In this document: positions 1 through 7,554 of the stretch, in pieces
How positions within the stretch are numbered: the stretch's first letter is position 1
Layout of the letters: each line of letters begins with the position of its first letter
NCBI RefSeq assembly: GCF_013249015.1
Contig: NZ_JABRPL010000005.1
Span: 99,075 to 163,074 of the forward strand
Source: Rathayibacter agropyri
GTDB lineage: Bacteria > Actinomycetota > Actinomycetes > Actinomycetales > Microbacteriaceae
Direction: 5' to 3'
Length of the DNA: 64,000 nucleotides
Notes under the pieces: model-generated
The model's input: the letters and a program-made list of their open reading frames with translations, nothing else
Databases searched by the model: none
What the model was told of the DNA's origin: nothing
Translations under genes and position numbers: made by a program

Positions 1-860
1 GGCTCGGCTCCTGGAAGCCCTCGCCTGCGCGAAGCTCGTCCACGCTGCACCTGCGCGGGCTCGACGATCGCGTCCGCCAGTTCATCGAGGCAGCGCAGTC
101 CTCACTGCGCTTCGAGCAGTTCGACCTGCTGCGTCGCTCCGCTCTCTCGGACCAGCTCGCCTGGGCGACCGAGTTCGGGGTGGTCACCGACATCTCGAAG
201 GTCGGTGTTGAGCGCAACCTGTTCCGCTACCTTCGGGTGCCGATCGCTCTGCGCCTGGCCGACGGCGGCGACCTCGGCGAGCTGCTCCGCGTCATTACGG
301 CGGGCCTGCTCACCCGCTCGCGGATGGACATCTCGACCTCGATCCCGCTACCCCCGCGGGTGCAGGAGGTGCTGAGCGGCGATGAACTCGCCGAAATGGC
401 CGGCCTTGTGCCGATCATCGTCGTGGAGTCGGACGCCCAGTGGCTCGAACGCGCGGCGGCCGGACGGATCACGGCCTCGCGCATCCGGATCATCGGCGAT
501 ATCGTCTCCGACCGCGTCGATGGCTTCGGTGCACCAGAGGCCGCAGCGGACGTGCCCGGGCAGCAGAGCGTCGTGCGGCGCTCGTCCGACTCGACCGGCT
601 CCTTCACCGACGTGGTCGCGGGCATGACACGTGGCAGTACAGGAGCGCCCGTACCGCTGACACGTCCGGACGGCTCCCGGGTCGCCCTCGCGACAGCGCT
701 CGCCGAAGCGCTCGGCGGCGCCCTCGACACCGCCATCTACGCCGACACGGTGACTCCGGCCGGGCGGGTGGAGTTGCTGCCGTTCCTCCGCGAACAGGCC
801 ATCTCGATCACCAATCATCGCTTCGGCGCCCCGATCAACCTGAGTGACGACGTGCTGTGA
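1..860 (+). CDS. putA: PutA-like proline dehydrogenase/ALDH, C-terminal part (5' end outside window)
   Basis: The reading frame is open from nucleotide 3, so this is the last ~285 codons of a gene that begins upstream. It matches the far C-terminal region of actinobacterial bifunctional PutA enzymes, which oxidise proline to glutamate: a FEQFDLLRRSALSD stretch, then GVERNLFRY, then a Rossmann-like tail (VVESDAQWL, RIRIIGD) seen after the aldehyde dehydrogenase domain. The catalytic Cys and FAD domains are not in the window. Identification is by recalled family resemblance of this tail. Stop codon TGA at 858-860. Confidence 0.65.
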   Translation, partial: LGSWKPSPARSSSTLHLRGLDDRVRQFIEAAQSSLRFEQFDLLRRSALSDQLAWATEFGVVTDISKVGVERNLFRYLRVPIALRLADGGDLGELLRVITAGLLTRSRMDISTSIPLPPRVQEVLSGDELAEMAGLVPIIVVESDAQWLERAAAGRITASRIRIIGDIVSDRVDGFGAPEAAADVPGQQSVVRRSSDSTGSFTDVVAGMTRGSTGAPVPLTRPDGSRVALATALAEALGGALDTAIYADTVTPAGRVELLPFLREQAISITNHRFGAPINLSDDVL

Positions 861-954
861 GGCCGCTCGGGGAACCCTGCACCGTTGAGGGAGCCGGGTG
901 GCACGGGTCCCCTCGACGGGTCGGGGTTCCCTCGGGCAGGAGGTTGTGCAGGGC

Positions 955-984
955 TTACTTGTCGCGGCAACCTCTCGGTAAGGT
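955..984 (+). promoter_or_regulatory. marR promoter with candidate autoregulatory operator
   Basis: TTACTT (955-960) and TAAGGT (979-984) are spaced 18 nt and act as plausible -35/-10 elements; the -10 ends 6 nt before the ATG at 991, the spacing of an actinobacterial leaderless transcript. Between them TTGTCGCGGCAA (959-970) is an imperfect palindrome (10 of 12 positions symmetric), well placed for repression by the MarR protein encoded immediately downstream. Inference from sequence symmetry and position only. Confidence 0.4.
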
Positions 985-990
985 TGGGGG

Positions 991-1515
991 ATGAGCGCGA
1001 CCGAGAACCGTTGGCTGACGCCCGACCAGCTCGACGCGTGGCTGCGCTTCATCGCGGTCGTCGAACTGCTGCCGGGCGCCCTCGACACGCAGTTGCAGCG
1101 GGATGCCGGGCTCACCCACTTCGAGTACCTGACGCTGGCGATGCTCTCGGAGGCGCCGGATCGCGCCCTGCGGATGACGACGCTCGCCGCACGCACCAAC
1201 GCGACTCTTCCGCGCCTGTCGCACGTGGTCACCCGCCTCGTCGGGCGCGGCTACCTGGAGCGGCGCCCGTGCGCCTCCGACGGCCGCGCCACGAACGCGG
1301 TGCTCACCGACGCGGGGCTGCAGAAGATCGTCGAGACCGCGCCCGGCCACGTGGCGACCGTGCTCGCCGACGTCATCGATCCGCTCGACGCCGAGCACAT
1401 CCCGCAACTGGCCGACATCATGGCCAGGATGCTCACGCGCCTGGATCCCGAGGGCAGGATGACAGTCGATGCCGTGCGCTCCTCGCTCGGTGAGCCCGAC
1501 GTCCGCGCCTGCTGA
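991..1515 (+). CDS. MarR-family transcriptional regulator
   Basis: 174 aa, the usual MarR length. The winged helix-turn-helix is recognisable in LRMTTLAARTNATLPRLSHVVTRLVGRGYLERR (written here as two parts: LRMTTLAARTNATL and RLSHVVTRLVGRGYLERR), followed by the wing (ASDGRATNAVLTDAG). Flanking helices would form the dimer. Likely represses its own gene through the palindrome at 959-970; the target besides itself is not evident, since the neighbours are the putA-like gene upstream and a convergent VOC gene 4 nt downstream. No clear Shine-Dalgarno, consistent with a leaderless mRNA. Confidence 0.85.
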   Translation: MSATENRWLTPDQLDAWLRFIAVVELLPGALDTQLQRDAGLTHFEYLTLAMLSEAPDRALRMTTLAARTNATLPRLSHVVTRLVGRGYLERRPCASDGRATNAVLTDAGLQKIVETAPGHVATVLADVIDPLDAEHIPQLADIMARMLTRLDPEGRMTVDAVRSSLGEPDVRAC

Positions 1516-1519
1516 GCGC

Positions 1520-1942
1520 TCAGGAGGCGGGCGGGCCGGCCTCGGCCACGGCCGGATCCATGTGCAGGAACTCCCAGATGTGCCCGTCCGGGTCCTCCAG
1601 GTCGCGGGAGTACATGAAGCCGAGGTCCTGCACCGGCACGGGTTCCGCGCCGCCCGCCGCAAGGCCTTTCGCGAGCAGCTCGTCCACTTCCTCGCGGCTT
1701 CCGACGCTCAGTGCGAGGAGGGCCTGCACCTGTTCCTTCGCGTCGATGATCGTCTTGGAGGTGAAGGTTGAGAAGAACGGGTGCAGGAGGAGCATTGCGT
1801 ACACGTGTTCGGACGCGACTATGCACGCGGCGTCCTCGTTGCTGAAGAGCGGATTCACGCTCCAGCCGAGCGCGGTGTAAAACGCCTTTGAGCGCTCCAG
1901 ATCGGTGACGGGGAGGTTCACGAAGATCGAGTCGACGGCCAT
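1520..1942 (-). CDS. VOC-family (glyoxalase/bleomycin resistance-like) protein
   Basis: 140 aa with the vicinal-oxygen-chelate fold: opening strand SIFVNLPVTDLERSKAFYTALG and closing strand RDLEDPDGHIWEFLHMDP, both diagnostic of the superfamily. The DPDGHxWEF end carries the usual metal-binding Glu. Members range from glyoxalases to antibiotic-binding proteins; the substrate cannot be told. Single gene, convergent with the MarR gene and divergent from the DUF1905/YdeI gene. Confidence 0.8.
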   Translation of the reverse strand: MAVDSIFVNLPVTDLERSKAFYTALGWSVNPLFSNEDAACIVASEHVYAMLLLHPFFSTFTSKTIIDAKEQVQALLALSVGSREEVDELLAKGLAAGGAEPVPVQDLGFMYSRDLEDPDGHIWEFLHMDPAVAEAGPPAS

Positions 1943-2000
1943 GGGCGTCAGTATGGCGACGGCCCGCGCGACATGCCAGAGTCCGTGCGATCATCGCCCT

Positions 2001-2432
2001 GTGCAGTTCGTGACGACGCTCTTCCAGACCGGTAACAACACCGGGATCGAGGTTCCTCCTGAGGTCCTCGAGGCCCTCGGTGGGGGCAAGCGGCCCGCAG
2101 TCGCCGTGACCGTGAATGGCTACCACTTCACCAGCACGGTCGGAGCGAGGGGAGGCCGCGCCCTGGTCCCCTTTTCGGCCGAGAAGCGCCGAGAGACGGG
2201 CCTTGGGGGCGGGGACCCGATCGAGGTCGAGATCGAGCTCGACACTGCGCCGCGGGAAGTGACCGTGCCCGCCGATCTCGCGGCGGCTCTCGCCGAGGCG
2301 GGTGTCGCGGAGCGGTTCGCCGCGCTGTCGCCGACCGCGCGGAAGGCGCACGTCACCGCAGTCGAGGGCACGAAGGCGGCCGAGACGCGGTCGCGCCGCA
2401 TCGCCGCGGTGGTCGCGGCTCTCGCCGGCTGA
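2001..2432 (+). CDS. YdeI/OmpD-associated, DUF1905-domain protein
   Basis: 143 aa from the GTG at 2001. The first ~95 residues form a DUF1905 beta-barrel (GIEVPPEVLEALGGGKRPAV, VPFSAEKRRETGLGGGD); the last ~45 are a YdeI-like helical segment (ALAEAGVAERFAALSPTARK, RSRRIAAVVAAL). An upstream in-frame start would add 32 residues overlapping the divergent VOC gene start and lacking family similarity, so GTG 2001 is preferred. Function of the family is not established. Confidence 0.75.
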   Translation: MQFVTTLFQTGNNTGIEVPPEVLEALGGGKRPAVAVTVNGYHFTSTVGARGGRALVPFSAEKRRETGLGGGDPIEVEIELDTAPREVTVPADLAAALAEAGVAERFAALSPTARKAHVTAVEGTKAAETRSRRIAAVVAALAG

Positions 2433-2440
2433 CGCACGCG

Positions 2441-2710
2441 ATGCCGCTACGAAGCCAGGCGGAGCGTTCGAGCGGTCGCCCGGCCAGTCTCTTCCTCTCG
2501 GCGTACACCGCCGACGACGGCACCGGTCAGGTGGATACGACTGCCCTGCAGGCGGCCTGGGAGAGCACCCTTGAGCGCTACTCCATCGACTCTGCGAGCC
2601 GGTCGACCTACGGTGGTGCCCGCGTGCAATTCCCCGACGGAGTCGTCGACGTCGGGGTCCAGGCCGTCGATCAGCCGTACGCCGAGATCCGTGAACGGTC
2701 GCCCTCGTGA
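2441..2710 (+). CDS. Hypothetical protein, 89 aa
   Basis: Short reading frame 8 nt after the DUF1905 gene. The product (…LFLSAYTADDGTGQVDTTAL…, …YGGARVQFPDGVVDVGVQAV…) has no recognised domain, no signal peptide and no membrane segment. An open frame exists on the opposite strand over the same bases, as is common at this G+C. Its stop overlaps a GTG that starts another short frame (GTGA), which mildly favours both being real. Confidence 0.35.
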   Translation: MPLRSQAERSSGRPASLFLSAYTADDGTGQVDTTALQAAWESTLERYSIDSASRSTYGGARVQFPDGVVDVGVQAVDQPYAEIRERSPS

Positions 2711-2859
2711 AGGACAACGGGATGAGCGATATCCCGTCGTTCCCGGTGGAGGCGGCACTGCTCGGGCTGGGATCCGCGAGGCTGGTCGGCGCGCTGGCGG
2801 GACTCGTCCCGGCGATCGTCGCCGTCCGCGTGAAGGTGATCGACGCGATCCGGTACTGA
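2707..2859 (+). CDS. Possible small hydrophobic protein, 50 aa
   Basis: GTG at 2707 overlaps the stop of the preceding frame (GTGA); an internal ATG at 2722 could also start it. The central stretch AALLGLGSARLVGALAGLVPAIVAV could form one membrane helix, followed by a basic tail ending IDAIRY. Ends 3 nt before the convergent HAD gene. No homologue is recognised; retained because of the coupled overlap and coherent hydrophobic core. Confidence 0.3.
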   Translation: MKDNGMSDIPSFPVEAALLGLGSARLVGALAGLVPAIVAVRVKVIDAIRY

Positions 2860-2862
2860 CGC

Positions 2863-3510
2863 TCAGCCGAGAGTGAGGACGAGTTCGTCGCCCTCGACCG
2901 CGGTGTGCGCGTCGGAGTAGTGCCTGATGCGTGGGAGGCCGTGCGTGCTCGGGCTCTCGTGGCCCCCGACAACCACGACGCGCATGCCCGCGTCGAGGCC
3001 CGCGCGGATGCCGGCCTCGGCGTCCTCGAACACGATCGCATCGGCCGGGGCGACGCCGAGGCGCGCCGCCGCGGCCAGATAGCAGTCCGGGGCCGGCTTC
3101 CCGTTCTCGACGTCGTGTGCCGTGACGACGGTATCGGGGGAGGGGACCCCCGCCGCGGCGAGGCGACCGGCCGCCAGCGCGGGGCTCGCGGAGGTGACCA
3201 GGGCGACGCGTTCGCGGGGCAGGGAGGCGAGGAAGGCGGTCGCACCGGGGATTTCGATGGTCCCTTCTGTGTGCTCGAGCTCGTAGGCGTCGAGCTCAGC
3301 GACGATTGCCGCGACATCGCTGCCCGCCGGCGCGAAGCGACGCACGCTGTCGGCAGCCCGGACGCCGTGGACCGCACCGAGGACCGTCGCGCGGTCGAGG
3401 CCGAAGCGCTCGGCGAAGGCGCTCCAGATCACCTCGACGACGGCCGTCGAGTCGACGAGGGTTCCATCCATGTCGAAGAGAGCTGCGCGGGCGCGGAGGG
3501 AGTGGGACAT
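2863..3510 (-). CDS. HAD-superfamily phosphatase (sugar-phosphatase-like)
   Basis: 215 aa from the ATG at 3510; a 9-codon upstream extension is less likely. All four HAD motifs are visible: motif I FDMDGTLVDS (nucleophile Asp plus Asp+2), motif II LVTSASPA, motif III Lys in NGKPAPDCY, motif IV IVFEDAEAGI. The helical cap between motifs I and II and the GKPAPDxY signature place it with beta-phosphoglucomutase/2-deoxyglucose-6-phosphatase-like enzymes that dephosphorylate small sugar phosphates in the cytoplasm. Exact substrate unknown. Convergent with the small genes to its left. Confidence 0.85.
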   Translation of the reverse strand: MSHSLRARAALFDMDGTLVDSTAVVEVIWSAFAERFGLDRATVLGAVHGVRAADSVRRFAPAGSDVAAIVAELDAYELEHTEGTIEIPGATAFLASLPRERVALVTSASPALAAGRLAAAGVPSPDTVVTAHDVENGKPAPDCYLAAAARLGVAPADAIVFEDAEAGIRAGLDAGMRVVVVGGHESPSTHGLPRIRHYSDAHTAVEGDELVLTLG

Positions 3511-3662
3511 GCGTCCATCCTGACGGACGAGGTCCACGGTGAGGGTGCGACCGCGTTCCGTGGACTGCGTGCGGTCAGCGACCCTTCATGCTTCACCCTG
3601 GGAGGCGGCACTACGGTGGGTCCTAAATGCGGGCAGAACGCCCGAGGGGAACGGAGGACGCG

Positions 3663-4610
3663 ATGACGGACCACAACGGAACCGACTCGGATCAGGGCGC
3701 GAGCACGGACGGCGAGGCCGCCGGACCCCGCGCGGGCTGGTACCCGGACCCGGCGGGCTCATCCCGCCAGCGCTGGTGGGACGGATCCGGCTGGACTGAA
3801 TCGCTGCGCGACGCCCCAGCGGCCACTCCGATGACTCCTCCGGTCGCTCCCGCGGCGGCGACCCCGGCACTGCCCCTCGCGTCCGTCCCGCCCGTGGCTC
3901 CGGTGCCGCCCGTCGCCCCCGCCTATGGCGAGACCTCCAGCGGAACGGCCACCGGCTACGGGCAGGCGGCGTCGGGTCAGTATCCGCAGCAGGCGACGCC
4001 TCCGCAGCCGAGCCCCGGGCAGCAGGCGTACGGGCAGCAGAGTCAGCAGCCCTCTGCCCAGCAGCCGCAGTACCAACAGCCGCCGTACCAGCAGCCGTAT
4101 GGCGGCGCACCCGCCGCGCCCGTCCAGCAGCGCGACCCCGGGATCGTCACCGCCACCCCGTGGATCTGGGTCGTCGTGCTCCTGCCGCTGCTCTCGGCGC
4201 TGTCGATGTTCCTGCTGCCGCCGAGCGTCATCATCGACTGGTCGATGGTGTCCACGTATGGTCCCCGCGCATCGACGGGCGGGTCGACCGCCTACCTCGT
4301 CGGCATGGGCGCCATCCAGCTCATCGGTGTCCTGATCTACGCTGCCGAGGTCGTCTTCGCGTTCCTCGACTGGCGCCAGCTCAAGCGGGCCGGGATCCAG
4401 CGTCCGTTCCACTGGGCGTGGGCGTTCCTGGCTGTTCCCTATGTCTACGTGATCGGCCGGAGTGTCGTCGTCAAGCGAGTGACCGGCGGCGGACTCTTGC
4501 CGCTGTGGATCTTCATCGGCGTGGCGGTCGTCTCGTTCATTATCGTGATCAGCTGGCTCGTGGCATTGGGCGCGGCGATGTCGGCAGCTTTCCCCCGGTC
4601 GGGCTACTGA
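3663..4610 (+). CDS. DUF2510-domain membrane protein with Pro/Gln-rich linker
   Basis: 315 aa; ATG 3663 follows a GGAGG-type ribosome site (GGAACGGAGGACGCG). Residues ~24-45 are the DUF2510 motif (GWYPDPAGSSRQRWWDG followed by SGWTE), typically a cytoplasmic actinobacterial module. Then comes a low-complexity Pro/Ala/Gln/Tyr linker (to ~160) and a C-terminal half with about four hydrophobic helices (IWVVVLLPLLSALSMFLLP; MGAIQLIGVLIYAAEVVFAF; WAFLAVPYVYVIG; LWIFIGVAVVSFIIVISWLV). Role unknown; such proteins are often of cell-envelope or septal context. Confidence 0.8.
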   Translation: MTDHNGTDSDQGASTDGEAAGPRAGWYPDPAGSSRQRWWDGSGWTESLRDAPAATPMTPPVAPAAATPALPLASVPPVAPVPPVAPAYGETSSGTATGYGQAASGQYPQQATPPQPSPGQQAYGQQSQQPSAQQPQYQQPPYQQPYGGAPAAPVQQRDPGIVTATPWIWVVVLLPLLSALSMFLLPPSVIIDWSMVSTYGPRASTGGSTAYLVGMGAIQLIGVLIYAAEVVFAFLDWRQLKRAGIQRPFHWAWAFLAVPYVYVIGRSVVVKRVTGGGLLPLWIFIGVAVVSFIIVISWLVALGAAMSAAFPRSGY

Positions 4611-4636
4611 CGCAGTCGCGCTTCTGACGCCGGAGG

Positions 4637-4695
4637 GTGTGGCCGCACCCGTATACGAGGCGGGCGTGTCCCGGATGCAGAGGACGCGGCCACAC
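4637..4695. repeat. Inverted repeat between convergent genes (possible terminator)
   Basis: GTGTGGCCGC (4637-4646) is repeated exactly inverted as GCGGCCACAC (4686-4695), with a 39-nt loop. It lies in the 123-nt gap between the DUF2510 gene and the convergent Lrp gene, where a two-way terminator would be expected. The loop is long and there is no T-run, so a transcription end is only one explanation. Confidence 0.4.
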
Positions 4696-4733
4696 GATGA
4701 GGAGCCGTCCGCGCTCGGCAGGCAGTCCGTCCG

Positions 4734-5171
4734 TCACGCCTCGCTGCGCTGGATGAGGCGGGAGAGCACGATCGCTGAGCGGGTGTGGTCGACGTTCGGC
4801 GCGATCCGCACCCGTTCAAGGGCGAGCTCGAGGCTCGGAATGTCTCGCGAGCGGATATGGACGATCGCGTCTGCCGAGCCGGTCACCGTCCCGGCGTCGA
4901 CGACCTCGGGGACCGCGGAAAGGATCCGGCGCAGCTCATCCGGGGCGACGGTGCCGCGGCAGAACAGCTCGACGTAGGCCTCTGTCGCCATGCCGTCGAC
5001 GGCGGGGTCGACCTTGATCGTGAAGCCCTGGATCACTCCGTCGGCCACGAGACGGTCGACGCGGCGCTTCACGGCGGAGGCGGACAGCCCGACAATGCCG
5101 CCGATCTCGCCGTACCCAGCGCGGGCGTTCTGGCGCAGCAGATCGAGGACCTTCCGATCGATGTTGTCCAT
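4734..5171 (-). CDS. Lrp/AsnC-family transcriptional regulator
   Basis: 145 aa. N-terminal HTH (IDRKVLDLLRQNARAGYGEI, then LSASAVKRRVDRLVADGVI) followed by the RAM ligand-binding domain (residues ~65-140; AYVELFCRG, VPEVVDAGTVTGSADAIVHI). These proteins are amino-acid-sensing global or local regulators forming octamers. It is transcribed away from the MFS exporter gene, with a 144-nt shared upstream region, so it could regulate that promoter too, although the half-sites there fit the downstream MarR protein better. Confidence 0.85.
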   Translation of the reverse strand: MDNIDRKVLDLLRQNARAGYGEIGGIVGLSASAVKRRVDRLVADGVIQGFTIKVDPAVDGMATEAYVELFCRGTVAPDELRRILSAVPEVVDAGTVTGSADAIVHIRSRDIPSLELALERVRIAPNVDHTRSAIVLSRLIQRSEA

Positions 5172-5261
5172 CTTCTGAGGATAGGCGCGGGTGCGAGCGC
5201 GCTCGGACGGACGCCGCCCGAGCGCTGGCTATTCATCACGCTCGGCTATATAGTTGCTTTC

Positions 5262-5287
5262 GGTCAATAGTTGACCATCGTCAACTA
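5262..5287. promoter_or_regulatory. Operator array of alternating GTCAA/TTGAC half-sites upstream of the MFS exporter
   Basis: Two overlapping perfect palindromes share the central half-site: GGTCAA-TAG-TTGACC (5262-5276) and TAGTTGAC-CATC-GTCAACTA (5268-5287). Three half-sites therefore alternate in orientation every 8-9 nt. The array ends 28 nt before the exporter ATG, and a TATAGT (5249-5254) that could be the -10 lies just upstream, so protein bound here would block transcription start. The MarR gene at the end of the same operon is the obvious candidate ligand. Confidence 0.55.
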
Positions 5288-5315
5288 GGGCCGCAGTCGT
5301 GCCGAAGAGGAGCCC

Positions 5316-7025
5316 ATGTCCCACCCCGAACACCGCGCCGCACCGCGCGGAACCGCCGCGCAACCCGCCCCCGCCGGGCCGGACGGCGCCATGTCGCACC
5401 GCCAGGTGCTCGAATCGCTCAGCGGCCTGCTGCTGGGCATGTTCGTCTCGATCCTCGCCGGAACGGTCGTGTCGACCTCTCTCCCGCGCATCATCTCGGA
5501 TCTCAACGGCGACCAGAACGCCTACACCTGGGTCGTCACCGCGACTCTGCTCGCGACGACGGTTTCGACTCCGCTGTGGGGAAAATTCGCCGACCTGTTC
5601 AACCGCAAGCTGCTCATCCAGCTCGCGCTGGGCCTCTTCGTCCTCGGGTCGGCGCTGGCTGGATTCTCGCAGGACACGAACATGCTGATCGTCTTCCGCG
5701 TGTTCCAGGGCCTCGGCGCGGGCGGGCTCGCCGCGCTGAGCCAGATCATCATGGCCGACATCATCAGCCCCCGTGAGCGCGGCAAGTACGCCGGCCTCTT
5801 CGGCGGAGTGATGGCCATCGGCACCGTCGGCGGCCCGCTCCTGGGCGGCGTTGTGACCGATGCGTTCGGCTGGCGCTGGAACTTCTTCATCGCGATGCCC
5901 GTCGCGATCGTCGCGATCATCCTGCTCCAGATGACGCTCCGCCTGCCCGCGCACCCCAAGCGCACGGTCCGGATCGACTACCTCGGCGCGGTCCTGATCG
6001 CCGGCGGCATCTCGCTCCTGCTGATCTGGGTCTCGCTCGCCGGAAAGAACTTTGACTGGGCCTCGTGGGAGACCGCGGTGATGGTCGGCGGAGCGGTTGT
6101 CCTGCTGGTCGCGGCCGTGATCACCGAGCTGACCGTCGCCGAGCCGATCATCCCAATGGGCATGTTTAAGAACCGGACCTTCAGCCTCGCGGTCGTCGCA
6201 AGCATCTCGGTGGGCGTCTCGATGTTCGGCGTCGCGGTCTTCCTCGCGCAGTACATGCAGCTCGCCCGCGGAGCCACCCCGACCCAGTCGGGCCTGCTCA
6301 CCATCCCGATGATGGCCGGCCTCCTGATCGCCTCGACGATCTTCGGCGGGATCATCTCGCGCACCGGCAAGTGGAAGGCGATCATGATCAGCGGCGGCGT
6401 GCTCGCCGTCATCGGGACCTTCCTCCTGAGCACGCTGCGCTACGACACGGACCTCGTGCTGGTCGGCGTCTACATGGCTGTACTTGGCGCGGGCCTCGGC
6501 ATGCTGATGCAGAACCTCGTTCTCGTGGTGCAGAACTCGATCGAGGTGAAAAACCTCGGTGTCGCGACCAGCGCGGTGACGTTCTTCCGCAGTCTCGGCG
6601 GCACCATCGGCGTCTCCGTGCTCGGCTCGATGCTCGGCACCGTCATCGCCGACCGCATCAGGACCGGCATTGCCGGTCTTGCTCCCGCTGACCAGGCCCT
6701 CGCGGCGCAGGCGCTCGGCAGCGGCACCATCCCGCAGCCGGCGACCCTGCCCGACGCTGTCCGCGTCGTGGTCGAGAGCGCTTATGGAATCGGCGTTGGC
6801 GACGTGTTCCTTTACAGCATTCCGCTGGCGATCATCACGCTGATCGCGGTGATCCTGCTGCCCAACGTCGACCTCGGCTCGAAGAACGCCGTGCAGTTGA
6901 AGGCCGCGCATCCGCTCGAAGACGCGGAGGACGCGCTCATCGCCACTTCCGACGGCCAGGCCGGGCTGCGCCCCGTCGGCCAGTCCCGCCCCACCGGCGC
7001 GATAGACGTGCTCGAGCGGCGCTGA
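5316..7025 (+). CDS. MFS drug exporter, DHA2 (EmrB/QacA) family
   Basis: 569 aa, the normal length for 14-helix proton-coupled DHA2 exporters. Visible family motifs: motif D1-like GMFVSILAGTVVSTSLPRI in helix 1, motif A GKFADLFNRK between helices 2 and 3, RVFQGLGAGGL in helix 4, and motif C-like GGVMAIGTVGGPLLGG in helix 5. An Ala/Pro-rich 30-residue cytoplasmic N-terminus precedes helix 1. It would extrude toxic organic compounds from the cytoplasm. Followed with a TGATG overlap by a MarR repressor, the standard inducible arrangement; substrate unknown. Confidence 0.9.
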   Translation: MSHPEHRAAPRGTAAQPAPAGPDGAMSHRQVLESLSGLLLGMFVSILAGTVVSTSLPRIISDLNGDQNAYTWVVTATLLATTVSTPLWGKFADLFNRKLLIQLALGLFVLGSALAGFSQDTNMLIVFRVFQGLGAGGLAALSQIIMADIISPRERGKYAGLFGGVMAIGTVGGPLLGGVVTDAFGWRWNFFIAMPVAIVAIILLQMTLRLPAHPKRTVRIDYLGAVLIAGGISLLLIWVSLAGKNFDWASWETAVMVGGAVVLLVAAVITELTVAEPIIPMGMFKNRTFSLAVVASISVGVSMFGVAVFLAQYMQLARGATPTQSGLLTIPMMAGLLIASTIFGGIISRTGKWKAIMISGGVLAVIGTFLLSTLRYDTDLVLVGVYMAVLGAGLGMLMQNLVLVVQNSIEVKNLGVATSAVTFFRSLGGTIGVSVLGSMLGTVIADRIRTGIAGLAPADQALAAQALGSGTIPQPATLPDAVRVVVESAYGIGVGDVFLYSIPLAIITLIAVILLPNVDLGSKNAVQLKAAHPLEDAEDALIATSDGQAGLRPVGQSRPTGAIDVLERR

Positions 7026-7468
7026 TGCCCAGCGTCACCTCCTCGGCCGAGGCGCTGCGCGAGGTGGAGGAGCGGATCACCGCGCTCGCCGTGCAGGTGC
7101 GTCTTGCGGTCCGGGATGCGGCGGCGTCGATTGATCCGGCGCTGCCGCCCTTCGGTCTGCGGCTGTTGCAGATGCTCGAGCGCTGCGGACCGGTCCACTC
7201 CGGTGCCGCGGCCGAGCGACTGGGCGTTGACCGCAGCGCGATCAGCAGGCAGGCCCGGCAGCTCGCGGAACTCGGCTTCGTCGAGATGACCGCCGATCCT
7301 GCGGACGGTCGCGCCCGGTTCCTCTCGCTCAGTGGCGTCGGTAGGGAGCGGATGCGGGACCTCGGTGGGCAGCAGCGTCAGCGGATGCGGGAGGCGTTGA
7401 GCGCGTGGCCTGAGGCGGATTTGCTCGCGTTTGCGGGGTATCTGGAGCGGCTGATTTCAGTGGGCTAA
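7025..7468 (+). CDS. MarR-family regulator of the adjacent exporter
   Basis: 147 aa. Its ATG overlaps the exporter stop (TGATG at 7023-7027), so the two are translationally coupled. HTH and wing are seen in GPVHSGAAAERLGVDRSAIS, RQARQLAELGFVEM and DPADGRARFLSLSGVG. Expected to repress the operon through the half-site array at 5262-5287 and to be released by exporter substrates. Inference from context and family. Confidence 0.85.
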   Translation: MPSVTSSAEALREVEERITALAVQVRLAVRDAAASIDPALPPFGLRLLQMLERCGPVHSGAAAERLGVDRSAISRQARQLAELGFVEMTADPADGRARFLSLSGVGRERMRDLGGQQRQRMREALSAWPEADLLAFAGYLERLISVG

Positions 7469-7554
7469 GGCGGTGTGTGATCTCGCGCCAGCGCGGCTTC
7501 TGTCTGCTGGCGTCTGACTAGTCTCCTGGAGCGAAGCTCACGTGGGAGGTGGTC

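Noticed and set aside
1251-3377. A 708-codon open frame on the minus strand
   Set aside because: It runs antisense through the MarR gene, through the DUF1905 gene and out of frame through the VOC and HAD genes; the product is Arg/Pro/Ser/Thr-rich nonsense, the usual antisense shadow at high G+C.
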